This document shows positions 1 through 5,061 of a stretch of 5,256 nucleotides of DNA, piece by piece. The stretch lies in NCBI GenBank assembly GCA_001817635.1, contig MHIS01000013.1:48267-53522 (forward strand), given 5' to 3'. Made by a program: the position numbers and the translations under genes. Source of the DNA: Candidatus Colwellbacteria bacterium GWA2_46_10. Its GTDB lineage: Bacteria > Patescibacteriota > Minisyncoccia > UBA6257 > Colwellbacteraceae. The notes beneath the pieces are model-generated. The model did no database searches. It had not been told where the DNA came from and saw only the letters and a list, made by a program, of their open reading frames with translations. Each line of letters begins with the position of its first letter. Within the stretch, counting starts at the first letter, position 1.

Positions 1-512
1 GTAGTGCCGCTACCGTCACGCTTGCCTATCTTTTTAACCTTCGCCTTGGGAACACCCTTTGAGTATTCCTGCATATATACATCTCCATCTTTGCAAACCT
101 CTACCCTCAAATATTTAGAAAGGGCGTTTACCACGGAGAGTCCCACACCGTGGAGACCGCCGGAGACTTTATATGCCTCTCCCCCAAACTTACCCCCAGA
201 GTGAAGGGTTGTAAGAACCGTCTCCAGGGCGGATTTCTTAGTTTGCTTGTGAATATCTACGGGAATACCTCTACCGTCATCCTTTACGGTGGCGCTGCCG
301 TCTTTATGGAGACGCACTTCGATATTCTTGGCCTCCCCCGCCATAACCTCATCAATGGCGTTATCGAAAACCTCCCAAAGAAGATGATGTAATCCCCTGC
401 TCTCAGTTGAACCAATATACATACCGGGCCTTTTCCTTACTGGATCAAGACCCTCAAGTACTTGGATATCCTTGGCTGTGTAGTTACTTTTCTGTGCTTT
501 TTTGGGTGCCAT
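1..512 (-). CDS. gyrB: DNA gyrase subunit B, N-terminal part (runs off the left edge)
   Basis: ATPase subunit of DNA gyrase, which with GyrA introduces negative supercoils in the cytoplasm. The visible 170 residues are the GHKL ATPase domain. After a short basic start come GLDPVRKRPGMYIG (about 21-34), EVFDNAIDE with the expected catalytic Glu47 and Mg-binding Asn51, the DDGRGIP motif (78-84), and the ATP-lid segment YKVSGGLHGVG (114-124) followed by SVVNALS. The start is the ATG whose complement is at 510-512; upstream there is an AAGGGG about 14 bases away, a poor Shine-Dalgarno, and a good promoter at 547-575. The C-terminal part lies outside the window. ParE shares all these motifs, so the GyrB/ParE choice is not proven here; GyrB is preferred because reduced genomes of this kind usually carry gyrase only. 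It is divergently transcribed from the PheRS gene. Confidence 0.93.
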   Translation of the reverse strand, partial: MAPKKAQKSNYTAKDIQVLEGLDPVRKRPGMYIGSTESRGLHHLLWEVFDNAIDEVMAGEAKNIEVRLHKDGSATVKDDGRGIPVDIHKQTKKSALETVLTTLHSGGKFGGEAYKVSGGLHGVGLSVVNALSKYLRVEVCKDGDVYMQEYSKGVPKAKVKKIGKRDGSGT

Positions 513-546
513 AACAAAAAATTAGACCCCTTATTGAGGTACCTAA

Positions 547-575
547 ATTCTACCAATTATTAGCTACAAAAACAA
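547..575 (-). promoter_or_regulatory. gyrB promoter
   Basis: On the minus strand, TTGTTT (570-575), a 17-base spacer and TAGAAT (547-552) form a sigma-70-type promoter. The -10 is preceded by TGG, an extended -10 element. The predicted start near 540 leaves a leader of about 28 bases before the gyrB ATG. Assigned from sequence match only. Confidence 0.6.
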
Positions 576-641
576 GCCTATAGATAGCCTAATTTTGGCT
601 TAAACACAGGGCTAAACGAGCGCTGCGATGCACGGTTTGTG

Positions 642-662
642 GAGAGACAAAAAATGTCTCTC
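642..662. repeat. 8-bp perfect inverted repeat (hairpin) in the gyrB-pheS intergenic region
   Basis: GAGAGACA (642-649), five A (650-654), TGTCTCTC (655-662). No T-tract follows on either strand, so it is not an intrinsic terminator. It sits between the gyrB promoter and the likely PheRS promoter and could be a protein-binding palindrome. If transcription of the PheRS gene starts further upstream than proposed, it would be a leader hairpin. Function unknown. Confidence 0.5.
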
Positions 663-722
663 TCACGTCACTTAAATCATGCTTTTTTAGGTTCGAATTA
701 CATAGATTGTTCCACTTAAGTC

Positions 723-752
723 TTGAAACGGTACGTTGTGTTCGGCTAAACT
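723..752 (+). promoter_or_regulatory. Candidate PheRS gene promoter, close to the start codon
   Basis: TTGAAA (723-728, five of six to the -35 consensus), 18-base spacer, TAAACT (747-752, four of six to the -10 consensus). The ATG at 762 follows the -10 by nine bases, so transcription would begin at or within about three bases of the ATG, giving a leaderless mRNA. This fits the absence of any Shine-Dalgarno before this gene. The -10 is only a moderate match. Confidence 0.45.
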
Positions 753-761
753 GAAACCACT

Positions 762-1892
762 ATGGATATCGTCATATCAAGGGAAGAGGAAACTAAGCTC
801 ATCCAGAAGCTCAAAGAGCGTACCGATCCAGAAGCGATGAGAATGAAAAGATACCTGGAAATGCCGGATCTGTCGCGCACTCCAGACAGTCCCCTTTTCG
901 AGATGGTGAAGCGCGTCAAGAATGTTCCCCTCCAAAAAGATTTCGATATTATCAACATTCCCGAAATTGTACCTGCCGATATCAGCTTTGACCTTTTCAA
1001 CTTCGAGATGGATCATCCAGTAAGGAGTAAGTCTGATACCTACTATGTAGACGACCAAAATATCCTAAGAACCCACGACACAGTCTTTTGGTATTACTAT
1101 CTCAATCGTCCAGAGATCAAGGAGCGTATCGCCAAGAAAGAAAGCTTGGGTGCTCTTTGCTACGGCAAGGTATACCGCAAAGATGAGATCGACCGTCGCC
1201 ACATGAATATCTTCCACCAGATGGGCGGATGGTATCTTGTACCCGATAGCGAGAAGATACTCAGCTTGGATGATCTCAAGAATGTTCTCGCGGAGATAGT
1301 TAAAACTATATTCGGTCCGGACGTTATCTACCGCTTTAACCAAGACGTATTCCCTTACACGGATCCCTCTTTGGAAGTTGAGGTGCAAATGGAGGGTGAA
1401 CGGGTTGAGCTTTTGGGCGGAGGCATGCCCAAAAAGGCTGTGCTTGCCAATATGGGAGTTACCGGCTACAACGGCTGGGCATACGGTTTCGGCCTTGAGC
1501 GCCTTGCAATAGCGAGCATGAAATTGCCCGATATTCGCTTGCTCTGGTCAAATGACGAAAGGGTGAAGAAACAGTTAGTACTTGGAAAAACATTCGTCGA
1601 GGTAAGCAAGTATCCTCCAGCGTTAAGGGATATCTCCTTCGTGGTTGATAAGAGCTTCGTACCCAATGACTACTTTGATCTTGTTAGAGATGTAGCAGGA
1701 GATCTAGCAGAGGAAGTTAAGTTGATAGATAAGTATGATAACGAAGAAAGATTCGGAAAGGATAAACTAAGTTACGCATACCGCGTTACCTATCGCAGTA
1801 TAGACAGAACTCTCACTAATGATGAGGTGGATGAACTTCACAAAAAGCTCGAAGAAAAAACTACGTCTACTTTCAAGGCGGTAGTTAGGTAG
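762..1892 (+). CDS. pheS: Phenylalanyl-tRNA synthetase, single-chain mitochondrial type (alpha core + FDX-ACB)
   Basis: Class II aminoacyl-tRNA synthetase that charges tRNA(Phe) with phenylalanine. Visible order in 376 residues: a helical N-terminus (1-55) unlike the long tRNA-binding coiled coil of bacterial PheS; MDHPVRSKSDTYY (83-95, motif 1 region); GKVYRKDEID (136-144) with motif 2 Arg139, then IFHQMGG; FPYTDPS (197-203), the Phe-pocket segment; GWAYGFGLERLA (238-249) with motif 3 Arg247; PDIRLLWSNDER (256-267). From 282 a complete FDX-ACB anticodon-binding domain follows (SKYPPALRDISF, YRVTYRSIDRTL). In ordinary bacteria FDX-ACB ends the separate PheT beta chain; the fusion and its local wording match mitochondrial FARS2, a monomer without the beta-chain editing domain. 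The second pocket Phe of bacterial FPFTEPS is Tyr199 here, as in archaeal/eukaryotic NPYTEPS. No Shine-Dalgarno is visible; stop is TAG. No pheT lies next to it in the window. Family certain; monomeric function inferred. Confidence 0.93.
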   Translation: MDIVISREEETKLIQKLKERTDPEAMRMKRYLEMPDLSRTPDSPLFEMVKRVKNVPLQKDFDIINIPEIVPADISFDLFNFEMDHPVRSKSDTYYVDDQNILRTHDTVFWYYYLNRPEIKERIAKKESLGALCYGKVYRKDEIDRRHMNIFHQMGGWYLVPDSEKILSLDDLKNVLAEIVKTIFGPDVIYRFNQDVFPYTDPSLEVEVQMEGERVELLGGGMPKKAVLANMGVTGYNGWAYGFGLERLAIASMKLPDIRLLWSNDERVKKQLVLGKTFVEVSKYPPALRDISFVVDKSFVPNDYFDLVRDVAGDLAEEVKLIDKYDNEERFGKDKLSYAYRVTYRSIDRTLTNDEVDELHKKLEEKTTSTFKAVVR

Positions 1893-1913
1893 CAAAAACC
1901 TAAATATCTTTTT
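1885..1913 (+). terminator. Weak candidate terminator overlapping the PheRS stop codon
   Basis: TTAGGT (1885-1890) can pair with ACCTAA (1898-1903) around a seven-base loop, followed after five bases by TTTTT (1909-1913). The stem is short and AT-rich, and the T-tract runs into the -35 box of the tRNA promoter. It may be a weak terminator or chance; the tRNA could also receive read-through from the PheRS gene. Confidence 0.3.
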
Positions 1914-1940
1914 GACAACAACAAAACACACCGTTAGAAT
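1912..1940 (+). promoter_or_regulatory. Strong promoter of the initiator tRNA gene
   Basis: Perfect -35 TTGACA (1912-1917), 17-base spacer, TAGAAT -10 (1935-1940). The predicted start is near 1947, about five bases before the mature tRNA 5' end. It is the closest match to the sigma-70 consensus in the window, as expected for a stable-RNA gene. Confidence 0.8.
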
Positions 1941-1951
1941 ACCTCCTGCAT

Positions 1952-2023
1952 CGCGGGGGAGTGTGACGGTTGCACGTGAGGCTCATAACCTCAAGGTAGC
2001 GGGTTCGACCCCCGCCCCCGCAA
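1952..2023 (+). tRNA. tRNA-fMet: Initiator tRNA-fMet (anticodon CAU)
   Basis: Folds as a 72-nt cloverleaf: acceptor CGCGGGG/CCCCGCA, D stem GTGT/GCAC with a seven-base loop, anticodon stem TGAGG/CCTCA with loop CTCATAA (CAU at 1984-1986), variable AGGTA, T arm GCGGG-TTCGACC-CCCGC, discriminator A. Position 1 C faces A72, the unpaired end that bacterial initiator tRNAs use for formyltransferase recognition and to avoid elongation; this separates it from elongator Met and Ile2 tRNAs. Unusual points: the anticodon stem has A29:U41 in place of the first of three G:C pairs; position 8 is G rather than U, 14 is G and 21 is U rather than A, so the usual 8-14 tertiary pair is absent; CCA is not encoded (CAA follows the discriminator), so it must be added after transcription. 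It has its own promoter and a likely terminator at 2036-2070. Confidence 0.92.
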
Positions 2024-2028
2024 CAACC

Positions 2029-2991
2029 TCAGCCCATTAACATGTCAGTAACTCTCTGCATGTTAATTTTCACTCTTTCCGGCCAACCCTCTTGAACACT
2101 CCTCATATAAAAGTAAACCAGGTGCATAAGAGCATAAAATTTGACAGAACTCTCAAACCCAGCCGGTAGTTTATATTTCAGCGCGTACTCATCATAAAAC
2201 CCCTTTTTGACCAAGGGATACTTTTTGAACAGCCCGCGCTCAAGCAATGCAAAGTCAAACATAAAATCCCCTGACATGGCCGATTCAAAATCAAAAATAC
2301 CCACGATCTTTGAACTGCTCAAATCCCAGTTAATATTCTGGGGTTGTAAGTCACGGTGAACGAGAACATATTTTTCAGGCTCTGTTAATTTTAGTAAACC
2401 CCCTTCAACCGCCTTGCTTAACAGGTCATATTTTGAGTATTCTGCTTGTTTAAAGTAGGGAAGTGCCATACTCATTTTTTCCTCCCAGATCTGTTTCCAA
2501 CTATCTGCTGGAGGTTTCGCAAGTGAGAAATATGGCTTTTTGAAAGTAAGTTGGTGGATTTTCCAAGCTTGGTCTGCAAGTTCTCTTCCCAATAGGTCCT
2601 GATCTTTGATTTTGTCTATAACGTCAGCCAAATTGTCACCAGACAAAAAGGAATATACCGCGAAGGGGTACGAGAATGCTTTTAGGGACAGATCACTATA
2701 AAACACTTTTGGTACCGGAATATCAATTTTTTTAAGTTTTTCTAAAAGTTCAATCTCTAACTTCAGGCCGGCATACCGTTTTTCCACCAAACTTATTTTA
2801 ACAATACATATTTGTGGGTCGTCTCTCAGCAAAACTTTAATGGTTTTATTAGTATAAGCATGGGGCATTGTGACGATTTTTTGCACTTCATTTCCCGGGA
2901 AAACATTTTCAAGAAGTTTCACTATCTGTTCATTTGAAATACTAACTTTTTGACTTATAGAAGACAGTGTGTGATCGACAAGTGGTATCAT
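2029..2991 (-). CDS. APH/choline-kinase-like phosphotransferase, substrate unknown
   Basis: A 320-residue protein of the aminoglycoside phosphotransferase (APH) superfamily, kinase-like enzymes that move the ATP gamma-phosphate to a small-molecule hydroxyl. Visible: an N-lobe with likely ATP-binding Lys65 (ICIVKIS) and Glu79 or Glu81 in the following helix; a hinge around YSFLSGDNL (113-121); the catalytic loop VHRDLQPQNINWD (211-223) with Asp214 and Asn219; the metal-binding FDFE (233-236, Asp234); then GDFMFDFALLERGL and a helical C-lobe. Length is normal for the family. No signal peptide or membrane segment, so cytoplasmic. The family covers antibiotic, choline, homoserine, thiamine and sugar kinases; nothing here picks a substrate, and a resistance function should not be assumed. 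The ATG (complement 2989-2991) lacks a Shine-Dalgarno; a TATAAT lies about 27 bases upstream. Its stop is five bases from the end of the converging tRNA. Confidence 0.85.
   Translation of the reverse strand: MIPLVDHTLSSISQKVSISNEQIVKLLENVFPGNEVQKIVTMPHAYTNKTIKVLLRDDPQICIVKISLVEKRYAGLKLEIELLEKLKKIDIPVPKVFYSDLSLKAFSYPFAVYSFLSGDNLADVIDKIKDQDLLGRELADQAWKIHQLTFKKPYFSLAKPPADSWKQIWEEKMSMALPYFKQAEYSKYDLLSKAVEGGLLKLTEPEKYVLVHRDLQPQNINWDLSSSKIVGIFDFESAMSGDFMFDFALLERGLFKKYPLVKKGFYDEYALKYKLPAGFESSVKFYALMHLVYFYMRSVQEGWPERVKINMQRVTDMLMG
2036..2070 (+). terminator. Likely tRNA-fMet terminator inside the converging kinase gene
   Basis: ATTAACATG (2036-2044) pairs perfectly with CATGTTAAT (2059-2067). After a bulged T at 2045 the stem continues with CAG (2046-2048) and CTG (2056-2058) around a seven-base loop, about 12 base pairs in all. 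T residues 2067-2070 and then CACTCTTT follow. On the other strand no T-tract follows, so it would act only on rightward transcription from the tRNA. The same bases encode the last residues of the kinase. Confidence 0.6.
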
Positions 2992-3017
2992 ACGTAAAAG
3001 CTCATTTCTGCCATTAA

Positions 3018-3047
3018 ATTATATTATCGGGGGCACCTTTTTGCCAG
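3018..3047 (-). promoter_or_regulatory. Candidate kinase gene promoter
   Basis: On the minus strand a perfect TATAAT (3018-3023) lies 18 bases from CTGGCA (3042-3047, four of six to the -35 consensus). Expected start near 3011, giving a leader of about 20 bases without a Shine-Dalgarno. It is divergent from the promoter of the small gene at 3083. Confidence 0.5.
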
Positions 3048-3067
3048 CTTTCCCGGATATCCCAGGG

Positions 3068-3076
3068 TGATAAAAT
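3068..3076 (+). promoter_or_regulatory. Extended -10 promoter of the small gene
   Basis: TGATAAAAT: a TGn extension and TAAAAT (3071-3076, five of six to consensus), with no good -35. The ATG at 3083 is exactly the seventh base after the -10, where transcription is expected to begin, so the mRNA would be leaderless. Confidence 0.55.
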
Positions 3077-3082
3077 CAAAAA

Positions 3083-3301
3083 ATGACTGATGAATCAACA
3101 ATTCCCAATCAAGGAGTCGGTCCCATAGAGAGTAAATACTCATCAGAAAATGCCCAGCAAGCTCCCGGGTGGGAAACGGCAAACGAGCACGAGGTCGCCA
3201 CGAGCGGTCCCGAGTTCGGCGAGACGCAGGCAAGAAACATTCTTGGCTTGGACTCTCACATCCCAATCCTCATCGGATATCTGGGCAGAGAGTCGAGTTA
3301 A
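3083..3301 (+). CDS. Small hypothetical protein, 72 residues
   Basis: I do not recognise this protein. It starts with a polar, acidic, probably disordered half (MTDESTIPNQG, then many Glu, Ser, Asn and Gln) and ends in a more hydrophobic stretch, GLDSHIPILIGYLG, before a short polar tail. There is no signal peptide, membrane span or Cys. Support for a real transcription unit comes from context: an extended -10 places the predicted RNA start at the ATG, and a strong intrinsic terminator begins four bases after the TAA. The coding stretch looks more GC-rich than its flanks. It is transcribed divergently from the kinase gene and shares no operon with it. The alternative is a small regulatory RNA whose open frame is incidental, but the exact fit of the frame between promoter and terminator favours a short protein. 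Confidence 0.6.
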   Translation: MTDESTIPNQGVGPIESKYSSENAQQAPGWETANEHEVATSGPEFGETQARNILGLDSHIPILIGYLGRESS

Positions 3302-3305
3302 TCAT

Positions 3306-3344
3306 CCCCCAACGAGAATCCCGCCGTTGGGGGTTCTCTTTTTT
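3306..3344 (+). terminator. Strong intrinsic terminator of the small gene
   Basis: CCCCCAACG (3306-3314) and CGTTGGGGG (3325-3333) form a perfect 9-bp GC-rich stem with a ten-base loop, followed by TTCTC and a run of six T (3339-3344). Only the rightward strand has the T-tract. Confidence 0.9.
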
Positions 3345-3430
3345 AAGAACAATATAATTTGGTTCCAATCACGCCCTACTTTCGCAACAAGTTTTGGGTA
3401 TTTCTCTAGTATCCCCAATCCCAACCTGAC

Positions 3431-3577
3431 TTACCGTAGAGGACAGGTCGAATCAGTCTCACATTTTGTAGTTGAGACACTTCTACATGCATACGTGTCG
3501 CAACTACCACTCACAGTTCTGGTTCAGAAACGCTGTCCGTAGGAATAAGTTTCGCTCCCGCCGCCACAATTTCTCTT
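3431..3577 (-). pseudogene. Out-of-frame Cys-rich TSP1-like tail of the secreted protein
   Basis: Immediately after the stop of the 404-residue secreted protein, another frame (reached by skipping one base at the stop) stays open for 48 codons apart from one TGA (3524-3526) and ends at TAA (3431-3433). It reads KRNCGGGSETYSYGQRF, stop, then TRTVSGSCDTYAC, and continues with two more Cys. Five Cys and the TRTV wording resemble the TSP1-like end of the in-frame protein (QSRTGT, ETETRSC). The likely explanation is a second repeat lost from the frame by an indel and then decaying. A sequencing error, or recoding, cannot be excluded from one sequence. Between 3345 and 3430 I see nothing further. 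Confidence 0.45.
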
Positions 3578-4790
3578 AGTCACAGGATCTTGTCTCTGTT
3601 TCGTAGTGTTTACAATAAGCACCACCATTAGACTGTGTTACAGATATGGTACCTGTACGAGATTGTTCTGCGCCGTCAATAGGTGGACAAGTACTCCAAC
3701 TCCCCCATAGATATACACACGTAAGTGTCTCAGAGGGAGGGGTAGATAGAGACTTGACGTTCACTGTTACTGAATCTGTCGCCTCACCGCCCTCACCAGT
3801 ACATTTAATTGTGTAAGTCGTAGATGTGGCAAGCGCTCCCGTAGAAACACTGCCTGATACAGAAACTGTTTCACTTAATCCCCACGAGGAAACACAATGA
3901 GTGGTATTTTGTGAACCCCAAGCAATGTAGGTGGCTGTGCCACTATCGATGCTTGCACTAGCTGCGCTGATGTTTACGGTAGGTTTGGGGGCAATCGCTT
4001 CAGTACCGCCATCCCCACCTCCGGGTCGAGTCACAGCTGTATCTATACTATGGACCACTCCCCTCACACATTTAAGTGCTTCCTGAAGGCTAAGATGACC
4101 ACTCTTTACGTCATCGCTAGCAAGGTTATTTTGCGCAGTATTAATTTTACCTCCACAGGCGGTATTAACCTGATTTGTAATGCCATTCTCCTCTGCAAAC
4201 CGTACCAAACCTCTTATGGCAGCTGAGGAAGAAATTACCTTGGTTTTAATGACGGCTGTTCTAACTTTTGTGTCGTGCGCGTCTACGGAGGCCCTTCTGG
4301 CGGCCCTTAATGTCAGAATATTGGCAGGATCACTGGTACTAAGACCAACTGCCCCGTCATCACCTATATGCAAAGTCTCGGCGACACTATTGAGCGCTCC
4401 CCTAGCTGTATCTATATCAGCTATAGCTCCATCATATTCTTCTTGGGTTATCCTGCCTTTATTGAGGCCGTTGTCGAGTTTGGCCTGCTGAACTTTTAAT
4501 CTTGCTTGGTCAAGAGCTAGCCTCTGAGCCACTTTAGCTGCTTGAGCTTCATTCAAAGCAATTCGCAGGGCTAGATTATCCGTGTCCGCAGCAAGAGCGT
4601 CTTTTGCAACCTTCACGGTATCCTTAGTTGCGTCAAGCTCCTCTCTTGCAGTAGCCCTATTATCTCTGGCAGATTGGATCTTCCCTTTCGCAAAAACACT
4701 CTGGAATTGAGCAAGGAGTGAAACTGGGAGGATTAAGCCCACTAAGAGGGTGGAGGCTAGATATTGGGTGAGTTTAGATGGTTGGTTCAT
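3576..4790 (-). CDS. Secreted surface protein: helical region, Ig-like domain, TSP1-like C-terminus
   Basis: A 404-residue exported protein of unknown function. Residues 1-34 form a Sec signal peptide: Lys6, hydrophobic core about 12-28, likely cleavage after SVFA. Residues 37-135 are Ala/Lys/Asp/Gln-rich and strongly helical, with probable coiled coil. A second helical part (155-252) carries Cys212 and Cys241. A Gly-rich hinge (PGGGDGG, 256-262) leads to an Ig-like beta domain (270-345) starting PTVNISAASASIDSG, with Cys299 and Cys330 placed for a disulfide and the ending TYTIKCTGEGGEATDSVTV. The last 47 residues (CVYLWGSWSTC ... RTGT ... ETRSCD) resemble a thrombospondin type-1 repeat with four Cys. 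No sortase motif or C-terminal membrane anchor is seen. Its ATG overlaps the upstream TAA as TAATG, so translation is probably coupled. An adhesion or envelope role is likely but inferred. A broken Cys-rich tail follows its stop. Confidence 0.85.
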   Translation of the reverse strand: MNQPSKLTQYLASTLLVGLILPVSLLAQFQSVFAKGKIQSARDNRATAREELDATKDTVKVAKDALAADTDNLALRIALNEAQAAKVAQRLALDQARLKVQQAKLDNGLNKGRITQEEYDGAIADIDTARGALNSVAETLHIGDDGAVGLSTSDPANILTLRAARRASVDAHDTKVRTAVIKTKVISSSAAIRGLVRFAEENGITNQVNTACGGKINTAQNNLASDDVKSGHLSLQEALKCVRGVVHSIDTAVTRPGGGDGGTEAIAPKPTVNISAASASIDSGTATYIAWGSQNTTHCVSSWGLSETVSVSGSVSTGALATSTTYTIKCTGEGGEATDSVTVNVKSLSTPPSETLTCVYLWGSWSTCPPIDGAEQSRTGTISVTQSNGGAYCKHYETETRSCD

Positions 4791-5017
4791 TAGTTTATAT
4801 CTACGAAGTCTCCCTCTTCGGCTGGGTTAATGATCTCGTCATATTGAACGTCGTCATTTATATCATCAACTTCTTCATTTGTTATCAGAGCATCTAGTTT
4901 CTCACCTACAGTTTGGTCTGAATTAAAGACTTCATTGTAATCTACAAAAAGAAGAGCTATAAGAACCACTACTACCAGTATGATCCAAGGAATCCATGAC
5001 TTTAGCTTCTTATTCAT
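4790..5017 (-). CDS. Small single-pass membrane protein with acidic tail
   Basis: A 75-residue protein: basic N-terminus MNKKLK, one hydrophobic span from about Trp8 to Val25 (rich in Ile, Val, Leu), then a hydrophilic tail with a run of Asp and Glu (EEVDDINDD and onward). The positive end before the span predicts N-inside, so the acidic tail would face outside; an uncleaved signal anchor is likely. Not recognised as a known family. Its TAA shares one base with the ATG of the secreted-protein gene (TAATG), so the two are almost certainly one operon and may act at the same site. A TATTAT -10 lies eight bases before its ATG, and there is no proper Shine-Dalgarno. Confidence 0.8.
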   Translation of the reverse strand: MNKKLKSWIPWIILVVVVLIALLFVDYNEVFNSDQTVGEKLDALITNEEVDDINDDVQYDEIINPAEEGDFVDIN

Positions 5018-5025
5018 CTTCTCTT

Positions 5026-5053
5026 ATAATATATGATGTTGACTAAAGCGCAA
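5026..5053 (-). promoter_or_regulatory. Candidate promoter of the two-gene membrane/secreted operon
   Basis: On the minus strand, TTGCGC (5048-5053), a 16-base spacer and TATTAT (5026-5031, five of six to consensus). Only eight bases (AAGAGAAG) separate the -10 from the ATG at 5017, so the RNA would start at or next to the start codon. The -35 is weak. Confidence 0.45.
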
Positions 5054-5061
5054 GGACGGTG

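Noticed and set aside
628..675. A 15-codon open frame before the PheRS gene as an attenuation leader peptide
   Set aside because: It contains no Phe codon and has no Shine-Dalgarno, and no terminator/antiterminator pair follows; the likely promoter lies downstream of it.
690..698. GGTTCGAAT resembling a tRNA T-loop
   Set aside because: The flanking bases do not pair into a T stem and no acceptor or anticodon arm is present around it.
2029..2991. Kinase gene as an antibiotic-resistance determinant
   Set aside because: Only general APH-fold motifs are visible; the superfamily has many metabolic members, and no mobile element or other resistance gene is nearby.
3524..3526. TGA read as Gly or Trp (recoded genetic code)
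   Set aside because: The kinase gene ends naturally at TGA just before the tRNA, other genes use no internal TGA, and this TGA lies in a frame already separated from its gene by a frameshift.
3150..3542. Rightward 130-codon open frame
   Set aside because: It runs straight through the strong terminator at 3306-3344, overlaps the better-supported small gene in another frame, and its product has no recognisable features.
4180..4491. Rightward open frame of about 100 codons
   Set aside because: It is the complement of the Ala-rich helical part of the secreted protein; its apparent hydrophobic composition follows from that, and it has no start signals.
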